The notes: generated by a model from the sequence alone, not told the origin. A stretch of DNA of 64,000 bases from Druceiella hillmani (GCA_039881145.1 JAYKKI010000037.1:18045001-18109000); one strand, 5' to 3'. Positions 37,591 to 49,760 are shown, counted from the first letter of the stretch. A program made the numbers and translations.

Positions 37591-40085
37591 AAAACCTTTT
37601 GTGATTAAAAATATTTTCTAAACCAGTCGGATTCAATGGTTTGTTATATCGATCGACAAAAACAGTGAGTTTGTATGAAATGAAGGATTAATTGGAAAAT
37701 TAATTTGGAGAAATTGGTTTTGAAAAGTTTTATACTCTTATTTTCAAAAGGTTGGGTGATTAAAATTTTGAGACAATTCATAATTGTAAATGAACATCGT
37801 TTTTGAAAGAGGTAGGTCGAAGTGAATCACACAAGTTTATAATTGTTGTGCAGTGAAAAGTCGGCAGAGAGAGTACTTAACATGAGCGACATGCGCGAAT
37901 CGTATGACAAATGACAATACGATTGCATAACATCAAAGTTTTAAGATACGGCACATAATTATAAGCAAAATCCTATCATAGACTGAAAAAATTACATAGC
38001 TATTTCCATAGTCAGATATTAATGAGTATCTATCTACTTTTTCGATAGATTGAACATAAAACAAAAATGTAGAAGGTAGAAATGTTCAAAAAATTATTAT
38101 TATTAATATTCACTACCGAGCACCCTCAATCTTAAGATGTTAAAAATATGAATCCTATTGCAAAGCTACATAGGTGTACAGAATAATATTAAAGAACACG
38201 ATAATATTAATATTAATGAGAAATGAAAGGTTTTCAAAGTTTCAAAGGTCAGTTAAACTGAAAAATGGCCCCAAAGTTTAGTAAATAAAGATTTTAAACT
38301 TTAAAAATAATTGAAAAAATATAAATTGATAAAACATATACTAATCGGCTTGGCCCCTATTTATCATAACGAGTAAGGAAATGATGTAATCCATACTCCT
38401 TTTTCAAATGTTACTACTTGTACCGGATAAACTAACTAGGCATTCACTCGTCTCCCTACCCTTGCTCTCGCGGTTAAGCTGCAATTGTCTTTTAGTTCAT
38501 TTTCTAAAACCATTTTTTGGGTTTCTCTGCTGACTTTGAAATGTATTATAACTACCTAGGTTAGAGTTACTACACGAATTGAATATATTAGCGAGATTAA
38601 TGGATTAGTGAACTACTTAACGTTTCGAAACTTATACTTGGGAGTGAAAATCGTTAGTTCTTCCCCAGGGAAAAAACTGTGGCCAATTTGTTTGCTATTA
38701 AGGTTATTTAATGGTAAAGAATTTTTGGATAGTTGCATAGTTAGAAACTATACAGGAATGCTTTAATATTAAGGTTTTCTAATACGAAAGCGGCTATGCT
38801 GTACAGGGCATAAATTGAATGCGGAAGTGAATCTCAACACAAGCGGTCCCCTGACCACTATATTATTTTAAGTGTCCATACTCAAAGAGGTCCATCGACA
38901 GGTATCAAAATAGCAGAATACCGAACCAGAATCTCAAAATTTGTAATAGATTGCATACTTCAGAGAAAAGAAATATCACACTTACCATTTTATGGCAGTT
39001 CAATAATAGGTACCTGAAAATTGTAACAGAAAAGTACGATTTTGTCAGAAAATATTGAGAAGACAAGAAGAGAAGGAAACATTTCTCAATTTACTATTAT
39101 AGATCCGATGATTGACTTACAAGAACGATATAGTATCAATCTTGGATTTGGGCTACTAACCAGTCAGCCACTTGGCCGCTTTCAATTTTAGATTGCTTGA
39201 AGACTTACATTAAATTATTCAGAGACATTTAACCGTATTTTAGAGGATATAAATTTTCAGACGTACAGAGATATGACATTAAAAAATTAAGAAACATCCT
39301 TTCACTACACTTTGAATATAAGAAATTATGTATGAATAAATGAAATATTTCCCGAGAAATTAATAGGTTCGGAGACCTTTTAATTTTGCATTTAAGCTAG
39401 CACTTTGTAATTTTGAATATGGCAAAATCGCTTAATAACTTGTCCCCTAAAGAGGTCTAAAACTTGTATAAGGTATCTACAATATTATATTTTAATATTT
39501 AACACAATATCTACTTCTAATTCTGTGCCATCTCTTTAACATGAACAACTTTTATTCTATTTACTCTGAATGAAATGCTCATGATTTACCTTTCTCTTAT
39601 ATATATAATATAACGGAACATTTATCGTTCAGTTACTTGATTATTTTAATGTTATAGATTACATACAACGTGTTTATAAATATATTATAAATAAATAAAC
39701 CCAAGCATAAGTTATAATGAACATTATGTTTCAATAACAATGAGATAATTTTCTGGATTATTTGTTTTTAATGGAAATAAGCGTGGACGACAAGGACTAA
39801 TGTCGTGACTCTAAGCAGCCCATGATTAATTGAAGGAATATGTAACGCAAATGTGTTTAAGGGCTTTGACGTCATTATATCTATGTATACATGCAATGTA
39901 CTTAGTTTTTTCTTTGACCGAATATTTTTGTCTTCTATTTTTATAAAAAACTTTCGTAACTTTCCTTTAAGTAGTTAAAATACTTTGTCCATAGATGTCA
40001 TAATTTATCTTTTAAGCTTACTATTATTTCTACGTATACTTTACACGTTATACGTTATATTTTAGTATTATTTCTATACAATAAA
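37591..40085. other. AT-rich stretch, nothing coding
   Basis: The minus strand at about 39150-39190 has GGCCAAGTGGCTGACTGG, loosely like a tRNA A box, without a B box. No other sign of structure. Confidence 0.4.
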
Positions 40086-40196
40086 CAATTAAATGAAACT
40101 ACGTGATGTAGTATTGTTTCTACTTTCTTTAAGTTCTTTACCACGACCTAGGTTTCGTTGTATTACAACATCCTCAGGTGGGCTATTAGCAAAAAT
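40086..40196 (-). repeat. Dispersed hammerhead-like repeat, copy 7 (best preserved)
   Basis: On the minus strand it reads CCCAC, CTGAGGA, T, GTTGT-AAT-ACAAC, GAAA, CCTAGG, TC, GTGG. All putative pairings (4-bp stem I, 5-bp stem II) are intact, and all core letters except the variable seventh position match the hammerhead consensus. The tail ends CATTTAATTG. Confidence 0.88.
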
Positions 40197-41179
40197 CTTA
40201 GCAAAAATCACGTGATGAATTAAACATAACCTTCCAATTTAACATTATGTGAGAATGCTTGACCTTTAGTTGAGCTAAAAAAATTTATGTAATTGGTAAA
40301 AATAAAAATAAACAAATTTCTATTCGCAACACAAGAGCGCCATGCCAATTCATATTGATTTTGCGTTTGGTTACCGTTCTAAGAAACATGTGGGGATTTT
40401 TGCATTGAATGTAGAAATTTGGATTTTAAGATAGTTAAAGTTGTCTTAACGTTTAATAATAGATATTAAAATTAATAAATAGTAAATATTAATCAAAATA
40501 GTAATCAATACAGATATAATGAAGTATACAAAAAATACATTTAATTTTAAATATCACTTCCTATTTCCACTAAGACTTTCGGTTTAAAATTTAACAAAAT
40601 TATTAAATAGTATAAAAAAAATTAAAAGTTAACGTAACGAATGGAATACGGTACTGCCACTATACTTGTAGATATTGTTTGATTACGACGAAAATTTGGA
40701 AAAATTTTAAGTTGAAATAAATATTTCGAAAAGTTTAAAAAATATACATTTAAATTTCATAGATTAATATTTAGTCACATACCGTGTTGCCACTGCATTA
40801 AGCCATATCCCTCAATATTAGACTCCGCATTTTCATTACGGTTGTCAAACAATAATATGTCATCTACTTTTCTTATTTTAATCTGTGTTAGAATTAAACA
40901 TATTAGCGTATCATGGTCTGTAGTCCTCGGTTAAATTAATACTGTCTTAGAAAAATTAGATGTTTTGGCTATTTGCTGGTTTTGATTAAAAAATATTACT
41001 TGTCACTTATTTTAACGATGAAATAAAAACAGTCGGTAATACACGAATTATATTCAATCAAATACTGTTTTAAGTCGAATGACAGATATGTTAAAAGTTT
41101 TACATTTTGTTTTACGTTAATCAATTTATATATTTATGTAAAATTTACGCGTTTCAGACATTTATGTATTTTATTTTGA

Positions 41180-41184
<5 letters not shown>
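40197..41184. other. AT-rich stretch, nothing recognised
   Basis: No open frame above 60 codons and no repeat match. Confidence 0.5.

Positions 41185-41233
<49 letters not shown>
41185..41233. repeat. (AT)n microsatellite
   Basis: About twenty-four AT units. Confidence 0.97.
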
Positions 41234-41238
<5 letters not shown>

Positions 41239-43000
41239 AAAAAAGTAATAACATTGCAAAAATTGTAAAATGATGATATGTCTTCATACCAATAAAATAG
41301 AAATGACTCAGTGTAAAACGGAAATATTTAAAAAAAATCACGATAATTTCTCTGTTTCTAAAAATCGATGACCGTCCTAAATACACTAACTATAATAGTT
41401 GTATCTGTTCGAAAAGATTTCAAAGTTCACATTGGTTATTTAGGACGTATAACGTATATTACAATAGTCAAATTGAGTTCACGTTGAGTAAATTTCAGAC
41501 TAATATGGCATACTAAATTTTAAATTAATTATAGTTAGTTTTGAAAAGAAATTAGTATAATATCTATTATTGCATACATATGCACTATCTAATTTTCCTC
41601 TACAAGTGTGAATGCAACGAAATGAAATGGATACATACTTAAAGAAAACCTAATCCACTAACAAGCCTAATAAATATATTATAGAAAGCAAATATATCGA
41701 AAAAAGCACATATCTCTTTTGGTTTATTTCATTAATTTATTTCTAATAGCTATCATAATAATATTTTTTAAATAATATTTTAGCGATTAAGAATTGCACT
41801 ATATGAAATTAACTAAAAATAAAAACTATGTTTTTATTTTTTAGTTTTTCCATTAGTTAAAATACAATTAATCAATGAAACACAATGCAATAGTGCATAA
41901 TTATAATTTGATACAAAGTACAAACTTTAATTATTTTATAAAGTAGACGACATACATCACGAAAAAACGGCAGTTTGCCAGAATGCGCAAAACTATTTGT
42001 GCAGGTGGTTGAAATAGCGCGTTCATTATAAGTTTGGACAACGTATAACCAGATTCAAAGAAGATTACGATAAGAGAATTAATTATCTTTGATATCTAGA
42101 AGACAAGAGCGAAATTCAAAGCAGTACAAGAGTTATTTACGCTCACATTCAACATATCGGCGGTCACATACAACATATAGACACATACAACATATATCGG
42201 CGTTACTTAAAAAGTGTTTCATTAACTGTAACTTATGTGACAGCATGATCTCGTGTTGCCAAATGTTCTGATTTCTAAAAACACCTGAATTTCCTTTATT
42301 TTAGATTTACATTTTTTCCATCGTAAATTTACAATCCTTATTGTTTAATAACATCCATCATGGATAACCAGTTTCGGAAAGCAGATAGCACTAACCTACA
42401 AATATTGAAGCACCAATAATAAAAGTTTTTTTTAATTCACACTTCGGTGCTTCGGAGTAATGAAATGTGAATTCTGCAATGTTTCATTGGAACTATAGTT
42501 TTCTAAAATTATTATTAGCCTTAATTATTCAAATAAATAAAGCACGATTGAATACAGTAAGAAGGATAAATTAGAACATTGAGAAAAGGTTAAAAACCTA
42601 TCTTTTAAACAAATATATAATATATTATAAAAGTAAAAAATTAACAATTGTCGAAGTCGGTAACTAAAACGATTTAATGAATCGTATAAGTGTCAATCGT
42701 ATCTTAAGGCAAGATGTGGAGAAGGAAGATGTGTGAAACCAATCGCGCCCAGCGGTGGAATAAACGCCTTACAATGTAATTGAATCAGTACGCCACCATC
42801 ATCCGTACCGAAATATTGTTTACAGATGGGCGTGGTATGCAAGGATTCGAAAATTACAGTCGAAATCACTGTTTCATATTTTGATGATTTTTATTATTAA
42901 GAAACATCAAACGAATATTTGCGATTGCAATATGAAACCAACTAATTGGTTATCATAGATAAAATTTTTGGCTTCTTCCAACTCAACTTTAAAAATCAAT
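41234..43000. other. AT-rich stretch with one mixed-composition patch
   Basis: Around 42715-42860 the sequence is less AT-biased (GCGCCCAGCGGTGGAATAAACG, read in two parts). No frame in it gives a known protein. Short direct words ACATACAACATAT repeat at 42150-42200. Confidence 0.35.
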
Positions 43001-43220
43001 TGATTTCTTTTTTTCCAGTTATGTGAAAAATGTAATGTATAAACTTGCGTGCGAAACTGCTAAAGACATGCGTAACAAAATTATATGTGCCTATAATATA
43101 TTTAAGATAGAAAATTTAGCTATTTCAAAAAATGTGTTCACTTCAATTTTAAAACGAGCTTACCAATGCATTGGGGTGGAAAGCGGATACGTTGAATATT
43201 TATTGTTGTTAAAATATTAA
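43001..43220 (+). other. Unrecognised open frame behind a splice-acceptor-like tract
   Basis: A polypyrimidine run ending TTTTTTTCCAG at 43018 is followed by a frame open to a stop at 43220, containing KNVMYKLACETAKDM and KRAYQCIGVESGYVEY. Its amino-acid use is more balanced than that of most frames here. No family is recognised, and no partner exon or upstream donor was found. It could be a terminal exon, an exon relic or chance. Confidence 0.25.
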
Positions 43221-43399
43221 ACTATGGTAATGTCTTCATTTTCTATATAATCCTAATGGTCTATAGAGGATATGAAAACCGTGGCTCAGTCAATTATTTT
43301 TTTATTTTACATTCGAAGATATCAAAAGTATCAGTGACTATTCATAGGGATCTTATGATTTAAAATATTTATTTTACATTAATGGAAATGTTAACTTAA

Positions 43400-43505
43400 T
43401 ACAAAAATTATTCCACGTCAAGACTTACCAAAAAACAAAACTAACAACAATTATTTATTTAACAAAACTTATTCCACGTCAAGAGCTGTCAAGACTTACC
43501 TTCAA
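43400..43505. repeat. Short direct duplication
   Basis: TTATTCCACGTCAAGA with following CTTACC occurs twice about 70 bp apart. The second copy also has an inner GTCAAGA duplication. Confidence 0.6.
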
Positions 43506-44000
43506 GAAGAATAATTATGAGATTGTTTTAAAAGTAACGGGACTACAGATCAAAAAAAGACTTGAAGAAAAGAACAAAAATAATTTTAATTATCGATCAA
43601 AATTAATTACTTTATTTTTTTTTTATATCGAAGAAGCTTAAACTGTAAAGGAAATTTCATATAAATTAACAAGGGATTTGGGTGAGCTCAGCGCTGACAT
43701 TGAATCTGAGTGACTTTGTCTTAACCGCAAAATATTTGGTCACATAAGAGCGGAATACAGATCAAAGAAGAAACAAGGAACGGTTTAAATAAAAACAGTA
43801 TTCGTCTCAGAATTTGTTATACAAGTTATGGGGAAAATATTTGTTGAATATTAGCCAATGCTGTTCAATGTGTACTATCACATAAAAAACTGTTTAAGGT
43901 TAAGGTACAAGTAAAAGTGAGTTATGTATTATTAGCCGTCAATTCTTGATTTATCTATATTATGTTTATATTTATTCACTTTTGTTAACGCCATTCAACC

Positions 44001-44019
44001 TATATATATATATATATAT
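44001..44019. repeat. Short (TA)n tract
   Basis: About nine TA units. Confidence 0.9.
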
Positions 44020-44708
44020 GCTATTTGTGAAGAAAATACGTATGCTATATGTTAAGGTAAAATTGTATAATATATTATCACTTCAATGCTGGATCGATAC
44101 TTATTAACTTTAGTTGATACCGTCCATACTGCGCTGCAGATTGTTTAGTTTTAATATAAAATTGCCTAACGATCCCCGTCTTTAAAAATATGTCTTGTAA
44201 GTAACATGTTATTTTACAACTATAAATTTAGGTAACACTGTAATTGTCAGCCGTTTAGCTTTTTGTTTGTACGTCAATATGTGAGTTTAGATGGACCAAG
44301 ATCTGGTGTTATTGTTTTTTATATAGGGAACTCACACTTGTCAGAAAGGTTCTAATTATAATCAATATTCAAACATTAGACTATTCCAATATCTCCTCTT
44401 CCTGTCTAGTCATAAGTGTATGTAATAGAGTCATCATATGTCCTCTCGCGCGTTAGAAGTTATATTTCTTTTGCATAATATAAGAATAACTTTATTTAGC
44501 ACGTAAATCAATAATGAAAATAAAATATTAAAAGGACTAGAGTGTAATTATAAATATGGTTGATAAAACCTAATTACAATGAACTAATAAAATTTTTAAA
44601 ATCGAAAGTTATCGGATGTAGTACGACGATTACACAGCATAGAAGAATTTTCCATATACTCTTTAGCTTGAACAATAACATGTCTTAAAGTAGACAAAGA
44701 TAAATTTA

Positions 44709-44933
44709 GTGTATTATCATCATCATGATTGGATTCCACTGCGACAGTTAAAAAGTCTTAAATTTGTATCGGTGGTAACTGGCCGAGGTAATGGTTCGGA
44801 AGAGACCATTTGTGAATTTGATGTTGACGAAACACTTGAAAACTCGTTCACAGATGATTGGATTCCTCGTCTAAGCACTTTTTTTCAATTTTTTCAACCT
44901 ACGAACCCTACTCCGTCCCGTAGATGTTGTTAG
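44709..44933 (+). other. Unrecognised 74-codon open frame
   Basis: The frame contains VVTGRGNGSEETICEFDVDETLENSFTDDW read in two parts, acidic and of balanced composition, then FFQFFQPTNPTPSRRCC. The acidic DDW stretch recalls the N-terminal tails of some transposases, but no diagnostic motif supports this. No promoter or intron signal is evident. Confidence 0.25.
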
Positions 44934-45070
44934 TGTAGGAACTTTTTTGTTAGCAGGATCCAAGTTTCCGCTCCGGTAATTTTTGCAGTCCTCTGTATTG
45001 GCCTTAGGCATAGCGAGACTTGAAATACCAATGTTATTCGCCTACATACTCCAAGTATTTATTAAAATTT

Positions 45071-45121
45071 ATACACACATACACACACGCACTCACACAC
45101 ACAAATTTATATATATATATA
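45071..45121. repeat. CA-rich and TA microsatellite pair
   Basis: ACACACATACACACACGCAC and further CA units run into ATTTATATATATATAT. Confidence 0.85.
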
Positions 45122-46533
45122 TTATTTGGTATATGGATAAGTAAGTACAGGTTTAAACAAGTGTATATAATGAATTTTTAAATGTAATAAAAAATATATA
45201 AATTTTTCATTAGGAATAAAAATAAATGAATATGCTAAAAATTTATATGTTTTTTATCTTATGGACCACTATTAACATTCAACTTTTACAAAAAATATTC
45301 AAAAGAACAGATATAACTTAGGTCTCTGTGAATATAAAACACATGCTTTTTATTTATAAGTTCCTCAATAATTATTATGAACCTAGTATTAGTCACTACA
45401 CCTATGTGTTGTATGTATAAATATATGTTTAGTGAGAAACTTCTTTTTTGTCGCACCGTGCGCCGCATCGTACAATTTCACTCTCATCATTTTTTCATGG
45501 ATCGTGTGCGGTTGTGCGTGGGCAGCTCTGCTTGAACTTATGTATGCTTCTCAGTGCCATTTTTATATACTTTTAGTAAATTATATTTTTAAAATTGTAA
45601 ACCGTGGATAGCAACCAGCAAATTCTATTAATATATATTTTGCTTTTTAAATATCACTTATATAATTGACATATGATTATATAAGCCGTATATTAAGTAA
45701 ATTGTTATTTATATTTTTATCCCCAAATTTCTGCAGAAATATGAAGACAGGAAAATAAGCAGTTAATAATAAGTTTATCTCCAAATAGAAATATAATGAT
45801 ATAAGAATCCTTTACCAGTCTCATTAATTCTAAATAATCGTTACTTGAAGGAAAATTTCTGAGCTTGAAATTGTAGCGCGTGCTCCAATCAATAGATGAT
45901 AGGATTGCTGGCCGCTGCCCACGAATGCCTCTCTCTGAGATTCGAACTTGTGTCATCAAATTAGAAAACTTTTAATTTCAACTTATTTTGGTAACAACCA
46001 AACTTTGTCATCGAGAGTATGAAACTTAGAACTCGGTTGCCTTTTATCATACATGATATTTTAGGGTTTAAGTCCGTTCAGAATTTGCTAGTTACTATAA
46101 CTTAACTTGCCTTTATATACGAATGTTATATAAGTAATGAGAGTAAATTTATATAAGTAATGAGAGGAAACCGGAATATTGGTCTCATTTTCTAAAGGTT
46201 AAATAAATATTATTTCAAATTCCTCGGTTATAAATTTATTTTAATATAATTTTAACCTTATTTGGTACAATAGAAATAGCTACAGCATTATATTAGTCAT
46301 AAAACTGAAGTAAAGTTTTTAAATGAGGGAGAAATATTTTTTGACCTGTTTATAAATAAAAAATAGAATTAACCAAATCACTTCTTATTCCTTCACAAAA
46401 GATTTGGTACACTAAATTGGCACTCTAATATTAAGATGCTGATCATTAAAACGAACAAGCATGAATTTGCTTCCATTAAATGTGTCCACATATACCCTAA
46501 AATAAAAAAAATGTCGGGAAAGGAAAAAAATAA

Positions 46534-46538
<5 letters not shown>
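45122..46538. other. AT-rich stretch, nothing coding
   Basis: The minus strand near 45950 has AGTTCGAATCTC, like a tRNA B box, with no A box upstream. TATATAAGTAATGAGA is directly repeated at about 46127-46164. Confidence 0.4.
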
Positions 46539-46570
<32 letters not shown>

Positions 46571-46574
46571 TGTA

Positions 46575-46615
<41 letters not shown>

Positions 46616-46622
46616 GTATATA
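46539..46622. repeat. (TA)n microsatellite, two blocks
   Basis: TA blocks separated by AAATATGTATATT. Confidence 0.97.
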
Positions 46623-47059
46623 CATACATGTACACATATCTAAAGTGTAAAACATCAAATGCTCTATAAAAGTTACCTTGCAAAAATGTTTGCATAATTG
46701 TGTAACGGCTAACATTAACTACTTCTCTTTGAACCATTTTTGTGATGATAACACAATTGTTATCATGAAACTGGGAACATCCAAATAATTTTTCTGAGCT
46801 TAAGAAACATTACCTTAAAAAACATTATTTGGATGTAACCGACACAAAGATTTTTGCCATCGATGCCAAAAATCTTTGGCAGTAGGAATATTTTGCCAAT
46901 TTTATATATTTGGAAACGACTTTATACCTCAAAAGGTCCAACTGAATACTCGTATATTCATAATCACTTTTCAATGCGCTTGATTACGACACCCGAGATG
47001 TACACGATTGAGAAATTTCATGGTGCACCTTTAAGGTCCACGGTCAAACTCTAGCGAAT
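46623..47059. other. AT-rich stretch with nested small hairpins
   Basis: CATCCAAATAAT (46789) pairs with ATTATTTGGATG (about 46825). Just after, AGATTTTTG..CAAAAATCT pairs around ATCGAT. TGATAAC-ACAATT-GTTATCA lies at about 46747. The 66-codon frame at 46854 has no motif. Confidence 0.5.
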
Positions 47060-47585
47060 TATTTATGATACTGCACTGAGGTCTATATCACTGCAGTATA
47101 AGGCTGAAAAAGACCCACAATAATAATTTTAAAATAGCAGGTCCTTAAGTCTTATGACTTTAGCAGGCGGTGCCTCCACAGTATGAGGACTAAGAGGAAG
47201 AAACTAAGAGCTTACTAATAGAGTCTCTGCTGGAGACCTTGAATACAATTTAAAAATAGTAGTTCCTCAATTCTCACAGTCTAAGCAGATAGCATCAATT
47301 GTGTGGAATCACTAATATAATAACAGCCGATCTTGAAGTCTCACGGTTTAGGCATTCAATACCTGCAGCAGCGGAACTGACCAGTTGCAGCTCGGAGTTT
47401 AATATCGGAAATTTTGCTTGAGACTTACAAATTTAAAATAGCTGATCCTCAACTCTCACTATTTAATCAGGGAATACCCCTAGAGTATCAAAACTGAGAA
47501 GTTGTTACTCAAAGTTCGGTGGTTAAATTTTTGCTTAGGACACAAAATACTAACTTAAAAACAGCATATTCACAATTCTTATGAT
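47060..47585 (+). repeat. Complex satellite of about 120-bp units, plus orientation
   Basis: Degenerate units carry, in order, TTTAAAAATAGC, a TCCTCAA-TCTCAC word, TTTAAGCAG, a CTGCAGTATGAGGACTGAG-like word, AAGTT and TTTTGCTTGAGAC. The TCCTCAA-like anchors fall at about 47142, 47261, 47330, 47446 and 47568. The same consensus, reverse-complemented, forms the array at 58.2-59.4 kb. Confidence 0.75.
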
Positions 47586-48842
47586 TTTTACTTTTTGTTT
47601 ATCACTTTAGCACAATTATTTTGAAACATTTTAGTTTCTTATTATCATTTAATTCACTCTAACATTGGCATGAATACAAGAACACAATAATAGCAAGGAA
47701 AATTTGGTTTTAAAATAATTTTTTTATTACAAAATGGAAATTTAAATCTACTGAGGTTCTTTGTTTATTAAAGGTAGTACTAGATTAGGCTTTTTTAATG
47801 TTTTAATTTAAATGTTTAGTTTTTGGTGCGAAGAGAGTAAGTTTCAAATTTAAATTTATTCCAGAACCTTAAAGACTTACTTTATGCTTGCTTGCACAAG
47901 ATCAAGTAAAAATGTATGTGCATATGCATTATGTACATTTCATACTATATAGTTAATGTATACGATTATTACTGCTTCAAACCGTGATAAACATTAAAAA
48001 AAACATAACAAATATTTTTATTTTTCACTGGTATAATCAGGATTCTGAGAAATCTAACACTTAACTGCAGGAAAGAATATATGATTTTATCAATACAAAG
48101 TATATTACTATAATATTGTAATTAATTGCAAATTAATATTTTAAACATTCATTCTCAAAAAAAAGAGAAAGGACTTCTAAGTTAAGTGTTTCATGTGATT
48201 CAATATAACATAAAATATTTATAGAAAAAAATAATTCGCTTTAAATCTTTGCATCCTAGTTATTAAAGAGAAGTATTATACGTTACGTCACTGTGCATCC
48301 AACTACAATCTTATAATTAGCTAACTTCAAGCACAGATTTCAGCAAGAAAGCACCAAAATATTCTCTTACACTCAATATTAGTGTGCTTGTAGATATTAT
48401 AATTTATTTTGCGATGAAAACGTCAGAACTTGACAGGAGTAATTTTTTTCCAATATAGGTTATAATCATATTAACGAATGAAAGAATATGTCTTAATTCA
48501 AAATACTTTATGATGTCAAATTAAATTCTGAATAGAGAAAATAGTAAATCAATGGCAATTTACTACATTACGATTCATCAGTAGTCAACTATGTGGTTAA
48601 TTAAAGCACTGTTTAATTTTAGTGAACATAAAACTAAGAATTATATCACAACTTTATTTCTAATTATAGTCACCATTTACTCTCATTGTACAGTATATTA
48701 TATTTCACAGCGAAATTAGAAATAATTTTCAATTTAGTAATGTAAAAAGGATGGAAAAAGTAAATGCTGTCTGCTAGCGGGGGCAAGTAAATCGAAAATT
48801 GCAATATTTCTTAAGACCAAAAATTTGTAGTTCACCATCTTC
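47586..48842. other. AT-rich stretch, nothing recognised
   Basis: No open frame above 60 codons and no internal repeat beyond homopolymer runs. Confidence 0.5.
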
Positions 48843-49145
48843 TAAAAAAATTTATATAAATATGTTCAAAATATAATATGGAAAGTAGATGCAGCACATT
48901 TTTGTTTGGTTATTATAGCTATTGGTACTACAGGATGGTCATGGATAATATTATTAAGTACAGCTTTTGGTATTACTTTAGGGATATTGCTATCATTTTA
49001 GTTAAAAGAAGCCAGCATTTTTATTGGTCAGTTCTAATCATATTGCTGGTATCTCTGTACAGTTCCAATTGCTCTTAACCAACAAGCCAGATTAACTATT
49101 CTAACCGTGGAACCTAAGTATAATAAAAGTATTGAGGTTGACCAT
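48843..49145 (+). pseudogene. Fossil of an unidentified hydrophobic (membrane) protein
   Basis: In one frame 48864-48995 reads WKVDAAHFCLVIIAIG then TTGWSWIILLSTAF then GITLGILLSF and a stop, which looks like two membrane spans with a GTTGW turn. A second frame continues LVKRSQHFYWSVLIILLV, and a third gives PIALNQQARLTILTVEPK and ends at a stop near 49138, so at least two frameshifts split it. The peptides are too structured for chance AT-rich DNA. I do not recognise the family. It could be a host-gene pseudogene, a processed copy (an A-rich run follows) or a transferred bacterial piece. Confidence 0.45.
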
Positions 49146-49391
49146 AAAAAGTAAGGAAGAAAAAAATTATCGTTTGAATAAGGTAGAATATCTTCTCAAA
49201 CGATTATTAGACATTTAATACTCATTATCTCAGGTATCATATCAAATATATTATTTTATACACTATGTTAATAGGTACACTGCTAGAATATGCTACCTGA
49301 CGTGACAAAACTTTTTGCTGTATTATTACACAACTGCTACGACGTAATATAAATAAAAATAAATAATGTAAAGAAGTAAATTGATATGAGT

Positions 49392-49395
49392 ATTT
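49392..49395 (+). repeat. Target-site duplication ATTT (left)
   Basis: ATTT directly before the left terminal repeat. It is matched by ATTT at 52643-52646 directly after the right terminal repeat. Confidence 0.75.
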
Positions 49396-49425
49396 CGACG
49401 GCGTCTAAGTAGATACGGTCAACTG
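49396..49425 (+). repeat. Left terminal inverted repeat
   Basis: Thirty bases. The outer 6 and inner 19 bases match the right end exactly. The three mismatches fall in positions 8, 9 and 11. Confidence 0.92.
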
Positions 49426-49659
49426 AATTTTTGCAAAAAGAAAAAAAATTTCCTGAATTGTATCTATAAAGCATATATTTTAACCCTAAAAAAAATCAAT
49501 CAGCATACAGCTTCTAATTACTGAGATAATTTTGCGTAGAATGAGATAACTACTCGGTAGCGTAGGAATTGTGCAACGTAAACCCGGCTAAGTTACTTCT
49601 CCGTATTTACACCAAATGGCGCGCGCCAACTAAACCACGACCTGTCACTTACCTTTGAA

Positions 49660-49760
49660 CGGCCGATCAGTTAGTCAATGCGCAGACATTTTTCAATGCG
49701 CATTTATTTATTAATCTTCAGTTGTATAATAAACATACATTACTGTGAAATGGTAAGAAA
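49660..49760 (+). promoter_or_regulatory. Possible transposase promoter (Inr-like)
   Basis: A GC-richer patch (49590-49690, including GGCGCGCGCC) precedes TCAGTT at 49667-49672. TCAGTT matches the arthropod initiator TCAKTY and lies about 90 bp before the proposed ATG. There is no TATA box near -30 and no clear downstream element. This is inference from position and word only. Confidence 0.3.

Noticed and set aside
39090..39195. tRNA-like A box on the minus strand (GGCCAAGTGGCTGACTGG), possible SINE head
   Set aside because: No B box at the expected distance, no second copy in the window and no A-rich or simple tail.
42715..42860. GC-richer patch, possible exon or transposon piece
   Set aside because: No frame stays open long enough and no motif is recognised.
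45900..45960. B-box-like AGTTCGAATCTC on the minus strand
   Set aside because: No A box upstream and no cloverleaf could be drawn, so neither a tRNA nor a SINE is supported.
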